Notes under the pieces: model-generated
What the model was told of the DNA's origin: nothing
What the model saw: the letters and a program-made list of their open reading frames with translations, nothing else
Database searches by the model: none
Shown: positions 1 to 10,200 of the stretch, piece by piece
Layout: every line of letters starts with the position of its first letter
Numbering within the stretch: the stretch's first letter is position 1
Program-made: the position numbers and the translations under genes
Assembly: GCA_937888925.1 (NCBI GenBank)
Contig: CALARM010001084.1
Span: forward strand, 1-23,004
Length of the DNA stretch: 23,004 nt
Direction of reading: 5' to 3'
From: an uncultured Synergistia bacterium
GTDB lineage: Bacteria; Eremiobacterota; SpSt-956; JAKJGF01

Positions 1-242
1 AGATATATATTTAAAGAATCTGAACCTAAAAATTTTCTTTCTATAAATAAAAGAAAAGGAAAACCACTATAATTTCCCCTGACTTCAGTTCTGGAAGGAA
101 AGGTGCCTGGGATAAGTTCAAGACCCATTTCTTGAGCAAAATTCCTCAGTCTCCTGCCATCTCCCATAGAAGTAATATATACAAAGGCCCAGAATAAAAA
201 TACAGTAAACATTATGAAAAATAAAATGACTAATATTTGCAT
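1..242 (-). CDS. N-terminal part of a membrane-anchored protein of unknown function (runs off left edge)
   Basis: An open frame on the minus strand starts at ATG 242-240, preceded by GGGAG (252-248) with 5-nt spacing, and stays open to base 1, so about 80 residues are visible. It begins MQILVILFFIMF, and residues 3-24 are one hydrophobic, Phe-rich membrane segment with no charged residue before it. A soluble stretch with basic and acidic residues follows (RRLRNFAQEMGLELIPG, then TEVRGNYSGFPF). This pattern of a single membrane helix followed by a small beta-rich domain occurs in many uncharacterised bacterial proteins, but I do not recognise a named family. The start lies 23 bp after the mad8 stop on the same strand with no visible terminator between them, so it may be co-transcribed with the defence operon. 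Whether it belongs to the system or is a host gene bordering the island cannot be decided here. Confidence 0.7.
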   Translation of the reverse strand, partial: MQILVILFFIMFTVFLFWAFVYITSMGDGRRLRNFAQEMGLELIPGTFPSRTEVRGNYSGFPFLLFIERKFLGSDSLNIY

Positions 243-265
243 ATGAACTCCCAATCTCCAGAAAG

Positions 266-3200
266 TTAAATTGCTGTCTTTGTATATCCACCGTGAAGAG
301 TCACTCTCGGCCGGCAGTTTATCCTGACTGCTCCCCTGCAAAAAGCTTCATCAGAGGCTTTACCCGACCATACATAAGCCTCGCCGGGTTTAAGATTTGC
401 CATTTTCTGTGCTGTCAGTTCATTCAGAGAAGAACTGGCTTTCTGTATATGTTTTAACCATGCAGGAGAATTGAATTTATGTAGTATTATCTGAGTTGAA
501 AGCTCTATAAGGGATATGGGAACAGAAGGAGGATCCTGGCTCGCCACCATAATAGACGTTCCTTTATGACGCATTTCTCTTACCACTTCCACAAGTCCTG
601 CTACGAGATCGTGACTGTCAATATATTTATGACATTCATCGAAGACTATCAATTTATTGAAGGATTTATTATCGAATTTTGCATCGGAAAAAATCTGTAA
701 TAGCACTACAAAAAGTCCCAGTGCTTCATCTTTTTCTATGAATTCATCCCTCAGATCCACTATTATGAGCCGTCCCGGCCTTATAAGAGAACTTATATGA
801 ATGGTATCGTCTATATACTGAGCGGCAAGATCGAGTCTCATATTTGCCAGTTCTTTTACCTGATCGGGGAGAGAGGAATTTTCAACTCCCTGCCTCAAAC
901 CTTCTATGGTAAGATTATTTCTCATAGATCTCATGATAAGATTGAGCTGTCTTATGTAATTTGCCTTATTTCCTACGGCACCCATCAGGAAACGCCAGTG
1001 GCCTGCCTGGAGTTCAGATGAACTGAATTTAAGAGGATATACGGAAAGAGAAGGATATTCTTCTCTCCTTTCTTCCAGTTTATCTTCCGGTGTAAGTAAG
1101 ATTATATCTTTAAGACCTTCCGGTCTGGCACCATATTTTTCTTCTAATATTTTACATTGATGTTCATCATTATTTCCATCTATCATAGATGTAAATTCCG
1201 GCTTATAATCCTGAGTGGAACTATAATGAAATATAACCGTGGCCAGAGGTTTCTGGAGGAAATTTATCTTATCTACAGGCATGGTAGCCATTTCTACAAT
1301 GGTTCCCAGGGTATAACTTTTTCCTCCTCCCTGAACACCGAATAAACTTATAGTATGGGTCTGGTTTAAATCAAGAGCAATTTTCCTTCCTGAAACTTCA
1401 CCTAAAAGGCCATACTGAGGAGAAGGGCCGTTTACACCGAGAGTAATATGACACTCAGGTTTCGGATTTTCCTCTTTCGGTGCTTCTTTTTCCTCTATAT
1501 TCTCCTGTTCCGCCATTTCATCTTTTTTATCTCTTTCCTGAGATGTTTCTTCCGGTTTATTAATGTTACTGTCCTGAAATGCACTTAATTTTTTATCATC
1601 TTCATGGGGCTTATAAATTAATTCATCGGATTCTATCTGCAGTTCTATGGAAGGTAGAGAAACACTATCTGCCATTCCTTTTTCTTCCGGTTCTTCCTGA
1701 GAAACAGTTCTATCTCTTTCTTCGGTTATAAAAGCTGCCTGTGTAACAGAAGGAATATCTTCCGGATTATTAAGCAGTTTAAAAATAATATCTTTACCTA
1801 TACGATAATATTCAATCCCCCCTTCAAAGTCTGCAGGTTCCATACCTTCTCCGGAAAAGTCAAAAATAAAGGCACTTCTGTTGAAGGCAAGGCTGTAGCC
1901 TTCTTCAAGGGTCTTTAATAAATATCTGGCTTCTTTTTCCACATCAGGACGAATAATTTTCAATCTGCTGGCTCTATCAAGATAAAATTCAAGAAGGGTT
2001 ACTAATTTCTTTGTCTTTAATAACCTGTCAGGTCTGTCGGGAGATGTTTTATAAGGATCAAAATGTTTCTGCCATATATGTTCACTCTCATATATCTGTT
2101 CTGAAATATGTGTTTTAAGTTGATTATATGATGTTAAATCTACCAGGGTATAACATTTGACTTCCACCAGTTTACATGTAATAGTTCTATTTTTTGCATT
2201 CAGATCAAAGAGTGCAAGATCCGTGCGTTTAAAACTGATTTCATCATCTTCTTCTACGGCACTTTTCTGCAGGCTATGATATAATTCCAGGTGGGAATCA
2301 AGAGGAACTATTATTTGATTTTTCAATGCTCCCTGATATTCCAGATACATTTTTGCAAGGGCAAGTCCGATAGCTTCAGTTCTTTGATTTGAAGATGATA
2401 TAAGTTTCAATGCAAGTCTTCCTGACAGACTGTTCAGATGATTTAGTAATATACCTGCTTCTTTCCCTTTAATCTCCAGTTTATATTTTTCCAGAGCATT
2501 CTGTAACATAGCTTCAATTTCCAATAGAGACCTGGATGTAATTACGAGTTTATGGCCGAAAGTTATGCATGGGCTGTGATCTATAAGATAATCAGGTCTA
2601 TCCTTATGTCCTCCGTGGTCATAAAACTCTATGCCCATATTCCTGTCAATGGTAAAAACCCAGTCGCTCACTTCATGAACCTGATAAATTAAAGCTCTGT
2701 CATCGGTAGAAAGAGAAAGTTTTATTACAGGATAAAGTTTCATTCCTGTCTGTCCTGTAGCAATAAGGCCTGTAGCAGAAGACATTACTTCCGGTAATGC
2801 GGAAAGTAAATGAGATAGTTCTTCTCCGTCCTTCAGCGGAGAAACTGCTCCATATTTTACCTGACGTGTCCATGCAACAACTGAGTTATCGTCCGTATAA
2901 TTTACGGAAAAATCCTGCATAAGCCCATGAAGAGGAGAGTAACCTTCTGTTTCCGACGGCTTTGCAGCACTCAATTCTTCAGGAGGAAATATATCGAAAA
3001 GAATTGTAATATGTGCCCTGTATTTTTCCGGCTGTAATTTGAAATCCTTAATCGATAAAAGAGCCATATTTAATTTCGGATATAAATGATCCCCTGTCGG
3101 TATAGAAAAAACTTCTGCCTCTTTTGTAGTAATATTATTATCAGGAGAGAGTAAATCAGAAAGTTCCTCTCCGGCAGAAGATATATCAGTATCAGATACG

Positions 3201-5632
3201 AAGAGTCGAATATTATAAGTTAAATCTGAAAAAACAGGTATTTTCTGAAGAGAAATAAGCATATCTGCCAGGGCTTTACCACGTCCGGGATTAAAGGCAT
3301 TAACTGTGAGAGTACTTATATAGGGATGCTGGAATAAATATCTGCAAACTCTTGAAGTAAGGTAAGAACCGGTAACATCTGTGCTATCGATATGTGGTTC
3401 AGGGAGAGAAAAGGCAGAACATATTTCACTTAACAATCCCCTGGGATCTTCTTCTCTGGCGGGGCCATAAAGAGTCCATAAGGGATGTATATTATCTATA
3501 ACAGGGAAAATACGATTTTTACTTACTGAAAGGAAAGGCGGGTAATTTACCGGCACTATCTCATTAAGGAGAGAATTTTTAATTGAATGCCTCAGTTCTT
3601 TATCTTCACTATTTAACATTTTAAGCCAGTTCTGTCCGAGCTCTGCAAAAGTGGTAAACCACAGAGCACGGAGTGGATGAGTGGGCGAGATTAAAGCTGC
3701 TTCTTTATGTTCTCCATTATAGTTTTTTAAGGTTATAAAAATTGTATCAATAGATAAAAGAGCTTTTATTTCTCTTATTAATTGTTTTTGTTCCGTATCG
3801 GATTTACTTTCTGCATCACGGAGAAAGCCCTGGAGTAAAGTCATGTAACTTTCGGCATATTCCGAAACCCTGGTTCTTACACCGGAGAAATCCAGTCCCT
3901 GAGAAACCATATTATCTTTTTTTAATGTGTCAAAATATTTCTCTCTTGCTTTTAAAAATTCTCTTACCGGTTCTGTAATATGAAGTTCAAAAGGTTCTTC
4001 TGCCGTATCGCCCGGCACTCCCTTATTTATCTGGAGATGCCAGCTTATGGCTTTTTCCGGACAGGCCAGAATTTTTTCTTCAATATTCTTCAGATATTCT
4101 GATACAGGTATATGAAAAATACCTTCTTTCTCAAATTTTACTTCTATTACTTCAATAGTTTTTTTCTTTTTTTCTTCAAGCCATTTTTTAGAGACAGGAT
4201 TAACAGGGTCAGAGCCAGAAGCGGAAAACTGAAGATTTAATTTTGCATGAAGCAAAGTTTCCGCTTTTTTTATAGATGTCTGTAATGGTTCCAGATCTAT
4301 TTCTTCATCATCCATCTGAAGTATGACATAAAAGAGCTCACTGTAATTCGGATGTTTCTCCATAAGGTCATGGGCAAAAAACTCCTGAGATACAGTCAAT
4401 CTATTACCGGATTCATCAAGAATATTAATGGGAAGTCCGTTATGGGACATGGGAATTATTCTTATAAAATACCATCCTTCTTCCCACGATATGTTATTTA
4501 ATTTTTTAAAGGTCACTTTTTTATTCTTCTGTTTTGTTCTCCATAGAGTTACATGTTTTCTATGTATTACGGAACAGGTATCCTTAGAAATTATTTGCAC
4601 TTCGAATTCAGAAAGTCCTGGAACTTCGGAAGGATGGGGTTCCGTAGTGAAAGCAACATTAAACTGTTTACTCCCTTTTTCACCTGTATAGAGTACCTGC
4701 TGACCTGTTAAACTCTGCAATTTTTCAGATTTTTCCTCTTCTTTTACTACAGGAATATCTGTTCCTGTAACCTTTATATAAATTCCGCTTTCCGGTTTAT
4801 CCATATCCAAAGGCCATTTATCAAAGGATAAAGGCCAGTAATTTCTATCAGTAACAATTAATCTGGTCCATTTTTTTGCATCTTCCAGACCTGTAGCGGT
4901 AAAGAAATCACATAATCTGTTTTTAAACTGAAGATCCTTTACTGGCAGGTCGAGAACCCTTCCTATCTGTGTTTTCCACTTGCATGCCAGATGTTCAACT
5001 ATGGCTATATTATCAATAATACGTTCCGGCATATCGGCTAATTTAAAATCAGGTATGAGGCCGAGTTCAAACAGAGAAGGGCCTATGGCATCTGTGGCAT
5101 AATCATTAATCTTAATGGAAATAAAAAAACGTAACAGGTTATGAAGATTTATCCAGGGAAGGGATTTTTCTTTTAATATGGCAAGAATTCTATCTATTAT
5201 ACTCTTTACATCTGAAGGGAAATGGGCGAGTAATCTATTTATGGCCCTGTCATAAAGATCTCCCGTATATAATTCTTTAAAAGTAGCATTACCGAAAGAA
5301 TCTTCCGAAGAGGTTTTCAGGGTATTCGGTATAAAAACCAGTAAAGGAGGTCTTAAGGAACCGTCAGGCATGGGATTTCTGAGTTCGATCAATTTCGTGG
5401 CAGTAACAGTAAGTTCGCCCCTTTTGCCATCAAGTATATAAATCAAATAATCAGGGAACAATATTCTCAGTCTTTCACAGGCTCTTTTCATCAAAGCTTC
5501 GTCTAAATTGGATAATCTCATACAGTGTCCCGCCATTGATTGTCTGAGTATGGGAGAAATACTTTCAATAAGATCATGTTCCAATTCATTCAAAAAATCC
5601 TTTTCTTTAACTTCCCGTAATCCCTGTGTCAT
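266..5632 (-). CDS. mad8: MAD8-like giant HerA-type ATPase with embedded PD-(D/E)xK-like motif
   Basis: A 1788-residue protein, last gene of the five-gene operon. Its start is 1 bp after the mad7 stop, and AAAGGAG (5646-5640) sits 7 nt before the ATG. The C-terminal part is a HerA/FtsK-like P-loop ATPase: Walker A GVQGGGKS at 1432-1439, Walker B LIVFDE ending at D1665-E1666, then a VASQDP segment typical of HerA-class motors. A Glu/Lys-rich, probably disordered linker (about 1330-1410) precedes it. In the middle, TDLAL (D1138) followed 19 residues later by EVK (E1157-x-K1159) fits the PD-(D/E)xK nuclease core. The first thousand residues have no motif I can name. Size and layout recall DptH/DndH, the motor of phosphorothioate-dependent restriction, and position matches the MADS ATP-binding protein MAD8. 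Inference: DNA translocase and possible nuclease of the restriction arm. The ATPase call is firm; the nuclease call is moderate; the MADS name is from memory of the family. Confidence 0.8.
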   Translation of the reverse strand: MTQGLREVKEKDFLNELEHDLIESISPILRQSMAGHCMRLSNLDEALMKRACERLRILFPDYLIYILDGKRGELTVTATKLIELRNPMPDGSLRPPLLVFIPNTLKTSSEDSFGNATFKELYTGDLYDRAINRLLAHFPSDVKSIIDRILAILKEKSLPWINLHNLLRFFISIKINDYATDAIGPSLFELGLIPDFKLADMPERIIDNIAIVEHLACKWKTQIGRVLDLPVKDLQFKNRLCDFFTATGLEDAKKWTRLIVTDRNYWPLSFDKWPLDMDKPESGIYIKVTGTDIPVVKEEEKSEKLQSLTGQQVLYTGEKGSKQFNVAFTTEPHPSEVPGLSEFEVQIISKDTCSVIHRKHVTLWRTKQKNKKVTFKKLNNISWEEGWYFIRIIPMSHNGLPINILDESGNRLTVSQEFFAHDLMEKHPNYSELFYVILQMDDEEIDLEPLQTSIKKAETLLHAKLNLQFSASGSDPVNPVSKKWLEEKKKKTIEVIEVKFEKEGIFHIPVSEYLKNIEEKILACPEKAISWHLQINKGVPGDTAEEPFELHITEPVREFLKAREKYFDTLKKDNMVSQGLDFSGVRTRVSEYAESYMTLLQGFLRDAESKSDTEQKQLIREIKALLSIDTIFITLKNYNGEHKEAALISPTHPLRALWFTTFAELGQNWLKMLNSEDKELRHSIKNSLLNEIVPVNYPPFLSVSKNRIFPVIDNIHPLWTLYGPAREEDPRGLLSEICSAFSLPEPHIDSTDVTGSYLTSRVCRYLFQHPYISTLTVNAFNPGRGKALADMLISLQKIPVFSDLTYNIRLFVSDTDISSAGEELSDLLSPDNNITTKEAEVFSIPTGDHLYPKLNMALLSIKDFKLQPEKYRAHITILFDIFPPEELSAAKPSETEGYSPLHGLMQDFSVNYTDDNSVVAWTRQVKYGAVSPLKDGEELSHLLSALPEVMSSATGLIATGQTGMKLYPVIKLSLSTDDRALIYQVHEVSDWVFTIDRNMGIEFYDHGGHKDRPDYLIDHSPCITFGHKLVITSRSLLEIEAMLQNALEKYKLEIKGKEAGILLNHLNSLSGRLALKLISSSNQRTEAIGLALAKMYLEYQGALKNQIIVPLDSHLELYHSLQKSAVEEDDEISFKRTDLALFDLNAKNRTITCKLVEVKCYTLVDLTSYNQLKTHISEQIYESEHIWQKHFDPYKTSPDRPDRLLKTKKLVTLLEFYLDRASRLKIIRPDVEKEARYLLKTLEEGYSLAFNRSAFIFDFSGEGMEPADFEGGIEYYRIGKDIIFKLLNNPEDIPSVTQAAFITEERDRTVSQEEPEEKGMADSVSLPSIELQIESDELIYKPHEDDKKLSAFQDSNINKPEETSQERDKKDEMAEQENIEEKEAPKEENPKPECHITLGVNGPSPQYGLLGEVSGRKIALDLNQTHTISLFGVQGGGKSYTLGTIVEMATMPVDKINFLQKPLATVIFHYSSTQDYKPEFTSMIDGNNDEHQCKILEEKYGARPEGLKDIILLTPEDKLEERREEYPSLSVYPLKFSSSELQAGHWRFLMGAVGNKANYIRQLNLIMRSMRNNLTIEGLRQGVENSSLPDQVKELANMRLDLAAQYIDDTIHISSLIRPGRLIIVDLRDEFIEKDEALGLFVVLLQIFSDAKFDNKSFNKLIVFDECHKYIDSHDLVAGLVEVVREMRHKGTSIMVASQDPPSVPISLIELSTQIILHKFNSPAWLKHIQKASSSLNELTAQKMANLKPGEAYVWSGKASDEAFCRGAVRINCRPRVTLHGGYTKTAI

Positions 5633-5633
5633 T

Positions 5634-7289
5634 TTAATACTCCTTTCCGATATTATATCTCGGCTTTATTGTCTGTGTTATACAGGCATCGGAAAGATCT
5701 CTATAGAATCCTATTTCGTGCAATCTCTTTTTAAATTCCTTGAGATTTTCTTTCAGTAATTCATAATCGGTAACAGCAGTTTCTTTAAAGCCATCTGTTT
5801 CGGGCAGTCTGTCTATATAGATACCATATCTGTCTCTTATAAAATCAATTAACTCTTCAAGCCTTATCTCGGAGGTATAAAAGCCTTTTTTCCCATGTTT
5901 AAGGACGGCAATCTGCAGTAAAACTTCCAGAAGATTGCTGTCAAGGATAAATCTGCGTTTTGATTTTTTTGCTTTCTGCTGTGTTATAAGAGCGCCGGAG
6001 CGGTTTTTTAAGAATAATGAATCCAGGCATTTTACTATATAAGCCTGATGTGACCTGCCATGTAATTCCATAAGACATTCTATATAAGTTTCAAAGGGAT
6101 CAAGTTTCAGGTCTAAAATAGATTGTATCCGTGGTTCCTGTTTATGCTCTTCGTCTTCCATAATCTTCAGTAAAGAGAAAAGTCTCTGCTGAAAATAATT
6201 ATTTCTTTCGGTATCATGTTTATTATCGAGAAGACGGAGGATTTCTTTTACTGAAAAATAGTTTTTTTCCGGCTTTTCTATTTTAGATAATTTCAGGAGA
6301 TTTGTGGCAAAGTCATCTAACTGTTTGAGAGTAAAAGAATATTTCAAAAAATCAATAATGCGTCCGTAATGAACAGAAGCACTCTGCACTGACAGATCTG
6401 CCACAGGACTGTGAGGTGCCTTCACAAGATCGGCAAATATAGCTGTCTGATAGGGACAGTCGCCATGAACCTTTTCTCCTCTTTTAGGATCTGAAGGACA
6501 TTTTTCACAGACAGGTTCCATGCCATGTTTTTCTGTCAGACCTTTCAGAAGTTTAAACAGGCGCAGATGGTATAGAGCTATGTGGAAGGCAAAGAGAATT
6601 TTTATATATTCCACCATGACGGTTCTGGGAATAAAGTCTTCATAAACTAAAAGCCTTATTACATCATCTGCGAGGAGATTTGCCGAACCTCTGCAGAGAG
6701 GAGGATAACTTTCCCTTTTACTCAAATCCGGTGCATCGGATTTTACCTGATCGGAGAGTCTGAGTAAAGCCTGGGTTTCCACATCTATAGTCACCGAAGG
6801 GTCACATTTATCTATATTCTGATCCACTCCGCGGAAAAAAAATCTTTTCAGATGTTCCAGAGCAGCATTGCCTCCGTTATCGGCTCCGTAAAGCACTTCA
6901 TATAAATGTGTTGAGGCACCGAAATCACGGCAGTGAAGAGGATTACGAAAGCGATAGGTATAGCCGTGAAGAGGTCTCGGAGCGGCTATAGCCTGATTGG
7001 GTTTCCCTCTGTTTACCACGTCCATAAGATGTGTTTCTATCCACTTTTCCACTATATGTTCCGGCACATCTTTAAAACCTTCGAACCATTCGGGATGTCC
7101 AAGGAATTCTGCTTTAAAAGTATCTACCGTATATCTGATTTTCTGTCTGTAAAGTAGTCTGCTGGGGAATCCGCCATTTTTAAGAAGTGCAAAAAACAGT
7201 GTAAGAACCCTGTCCATTTCAGTATGTTTAAATTCCAGGTAACTTACTTTATTAAGGCGAAATTGCTTATCATATTTTGTACCGGCCAT
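5634..7289 (-). CDS. mad7: MAD7-like protein of unknown function with a Cys cluster
   Basis: A 551-residue protein whose ATG directly abuts the TAA stop of mad6 (0-bp gap), so translation is very likely coupled. GAGGTGA (7301-7295) lies 5 nt upstream. No catalytic motif is visible. The only clear signature is C261-x2-C264 followed by H275 and C278, a possible zinc-binding knuckle in the middle of the chain. The rest is helical and rich in Leu, Lys and Glu with no membrane segment, so it is probably a cytoplasmic scaffold or adaptor. It sits between a kinase/P-loop protein and a HerA-type motor. In phosphorothioate restriction the middle gene of dptF-dptG-dptH also encodes a protein without obvious enzyme motifs, so a DptG-like bridging role is a reasonable but unproven analogy. 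Assigned as MAD7 by operon position and length only. Confidence 0.65.
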   Translation of the reverse strand: MAGTKYDKQFRLNKVSYLEFKHTEMDRVLTLFFALLKNGGFPSRLLYRQKIRYTVDTFKAEFLGHPEWFEGFKDVPEHIVEKWIETHLMDVVNRGKPNQAIAAPRPLHGYTYRFRNPLHCRDFGASTHLYEVLYGADNGGNAALEHLKRFFFRGVDQNIDKCDPSVTIDVETQALLRLSDQVKSDAPDLSKRESYPPLCRGSANLLADDVIRLLVYEDFIPRTVMVEYIKILFAFHIALYHLRLFKLLKGLTEKHGMEPVCEKCPSDPKRGEKVHGDCPYQTAIFADLVKAPHSPVADLSVQSASVHYGRIIDFLKYSFTLKQLDDFATNLLKLSKIEKPEKNYFSVKEILRLLDNKHDTERNNYFQQRLFSLLKIMEDEEHKQEPRIQSILDLKLDPFETYIECLMELHGRSHQAYIVKCLDSLFLKNRSGALITQQKAKKSKRRFILDSNLLEVLLQIAVLKHGKKGFYTSEIRLEELIDFIRDRYGIYIDRLPETDGFKETAVTDYELLKENLKEFKKRLHEIGFYRDLSDACITQTIKPRYNIGKEY

Positions 7290-10200
7290 TTATGTCACCT
7301 CTGAACCAGTATGTTCTATTTTTAATTTTCCATCGGGAAGTCTGGCGATTCTATAAAAATCATGTCCTGTTTCTGTAAGTAATAATTCCTGATATGGTGA
7401 GGAACCGAGTATATTTTTAAATACGGAAAGGGAAAGAGAAAAACCATTAAGTTCTTCCACATTGGCTCTGTATCCTTCGTTAAGTCTTACAAGCATTTCA
7501 AAGATATCCAGGTCCAGTTCCAGTTCAGCCTCTTCTTTATAAGTGAGAAGAAGGCCCGGAGGCATATATTCAATAAATCGTGCTTCTCTGCCTTTATCAT
7601 TTACTTTCAATCCGAAGTGTTCAAAAGGAAATATACGGTAGTTCAGCACAGTGCCTTTTTTAACATCTCTGATTTTCAGTGCAAGATTACCTTTCAGAAT
7701 TGAAGGATCTCTGAAACCTTCTCCCGTGTTAATTGCCTTTATGATATCTTTAAGAAGTTTTTCCTTATCATATCGTCCCTCTATAAAATCAATCATAATA
7801 TCGGCACTTCTGTATGGTATCATAGATTTCCACATATCGTCGCGACGTTCAAAATAATGAAGTCTTCTTAAAGCAGCCACATAGCTTCTGTGCAGTTCAA
7901 ATCTTTTTTCTTCCCTGCCTGAATAACCTTCCTGTATTTCATCATAAAATCTTTTGAGTATTTTCATATAATAACTGTCGGGCCGGCAATCAAAATTTAA
8001 AAAGCCCTTAAATCTGTCGGGAGGAATAAAATCCAGTGTTCTATCCAGTTCAGCATCGGTGGATTTCCCCGGGTCTGTTTCTTTTAACAGATTGAGGAGT
8101 CTGTCTGATGTAACATTATCCACTGACATAGAACTGTTAAAATAATATCTTTTTATTATCTCTTCTTTTTTCCCGGAAGCATAAAGTTCATGAATTTCTT
8201 TACAATTGGAAGTACCCACGAGAATGTAAGACACAACAGACCGCAAATCTCTCAGTGTAATATGTATTCTGTTTCTCAGAGTGGATAATTTGAATAATTC
8301 CTGCAGTCTTTTTATTACCATCCGGCCTGCAGTCTGTTCCTGAAAGGTTTTTATATTGTGAATGACATAACATTTTCCATACAGGTCACAGTTACTGCAG
8401 GGTTTCCAGAATTTCTCATCACAGAATCTGTTAATGAGTTTTTCGAGTATTGTTTCTTCTCCGGCTCCGTCAGAATCGTTAGCCACGACACTCCTCATAT
8501 TCAAATTTACCACTGCAAGTTCTTTTCCCGAAACACCTCCGTTAAGACCTCTATGGACAGATTCTCTCAAGGATGAAAAAGATTCTTTATTGTTATCCAG
8601 GAAATCTACAAGACGGCCTTCATTTATGGCTATAAGCCTTGTTTCTCCCTGAGGCCATGAAGATGTATGTCCCATGAAAGGTTTAAAGAAGTCAAGTAAA
8701 ACATCTTCATTTTTCTCTTCCCCTTCATCCTGGCTTCCGTCATAATTTACCATGAATCTTCTCTTTTTATATTCAAAAACACTTCCGTTACCGGCACTAT
8801 TGAAGGTTATTTTACCTCCGTCTTTCTGTACATATCCTTCCAGGTTCTGAAGAAAGGCTGTTTTTCCGTCTCCTGCATTACCTGTTATGATAACAAGGGT
8901 GAAGTCTCCCCTGAGGACAGAAGGTGCAAGAACTCTGTCAAGAGAAGTGTTTATATAGAGTTTTTTACCGAATTTATCCAGTCCTCTTGTGCCTGCATTA
9001 CTGTATTTACTCTGGCTGTATAAAGTAAGGAAATAGTTCACAGAGGGATTACCATTTTCTTTTTCATCTATAACCTCAGTAGAGACTTCTAAATCTTTTC
9101 TTCTGAGTTCATGGACATCTCTCAGGGCTTTAATAAATTCTTCCGTACTGTTAAACCTTTCCGCTCTCAGTGGCGCAATGGCTTTTAAGAGTAAATCCGT
9201 AACACCGGTCGTCAGATCTTCAAGTCCTTTTGTAAGCCTGGGGTCAGGTGCCTTCCGTCCCGGAGGAGGACAGAGGGAATCAGGCCAGGGATAAGAGCCT
9301 GTTACAGCCTGATAGAGAGTCATTCCCAGTGCATAAAGATCTCTGTCCTGAAGTTCTCCCGTAGTAGGTTCAGAGGACAGGGTCTGATCTGGAGGTATAT
9401 ATTTCCTTGTGCCTCCGCCGCAGGTTTCACTGTCCGATATTTTTACAGACACATTGAAATCTATTATTTTTACTCCCTTTTCAGTCCAGAGGAGATTACC
9501 CGGTTTAATATCACAGTGATATATGCCGTTATTATGAAGGTGAAGCAGTCCTTCTGCAGACTGAAGTCCTATGTCCCATGCATCGCTTACCGTAAGGGAT
9601 TTATTCTTAATCATTTCATCCACATCAAGACCGTCAATATATTCAAATACGATAAAAGGAATCTGGTTTTCCTGAAGTATATCCGCATCAATGACCTTCA
9701 CCACATTCCTGTGTTCCGGTATGCGGAGCAATATGCGATATTCCTTTTCAAGTCTTGCCAGTGTGGAATGTCTGTCTTTCAATATGAGTTTTACCGCTCT
9801 CTTTATATCTCCGAGCGTATCGATAACCTTATAGACAACTCCGAAAGCTCCCGGCTTACCGAGCCGTTTTTCAATAACATATTTACGGCTCAGTTTATAT
9901 CCGGAAGGCAGATTGCTGTAATCGGCCTTTTCTTCCTCTTTTTGAGGTTTTACGAGAATAAAGAAAAGTCTTTCAAATTCCGTAAGAGCTTTAGAAGCAG
10001 AAGGTCTTTTTTCAGGAAAAAAGGCACAGAGACTCTGAAGCCATTCGTCAAAACCTCCAGGGAGGCCTTCCACCACATCGGAAGGTTTTATCTGAAAAAC
10101 CGCACTCTGAGAAAAAACCTCGCTCGTATCTATAAAGGGCAGTTCTCCCGTAAATAATTCATAAAAAACTATACCGGCAGAAAAGACATCAGATAAGGAA

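Noticed and set aside
9516..10157. A 213-codon open frame on the plus strand inside the mad6 gene
   Set aside because: It lies fully antisense to conserved kinase motifs, has no ribosome binding site pattern of note, and its translation has no recognisable domain. It is a shadow frame.
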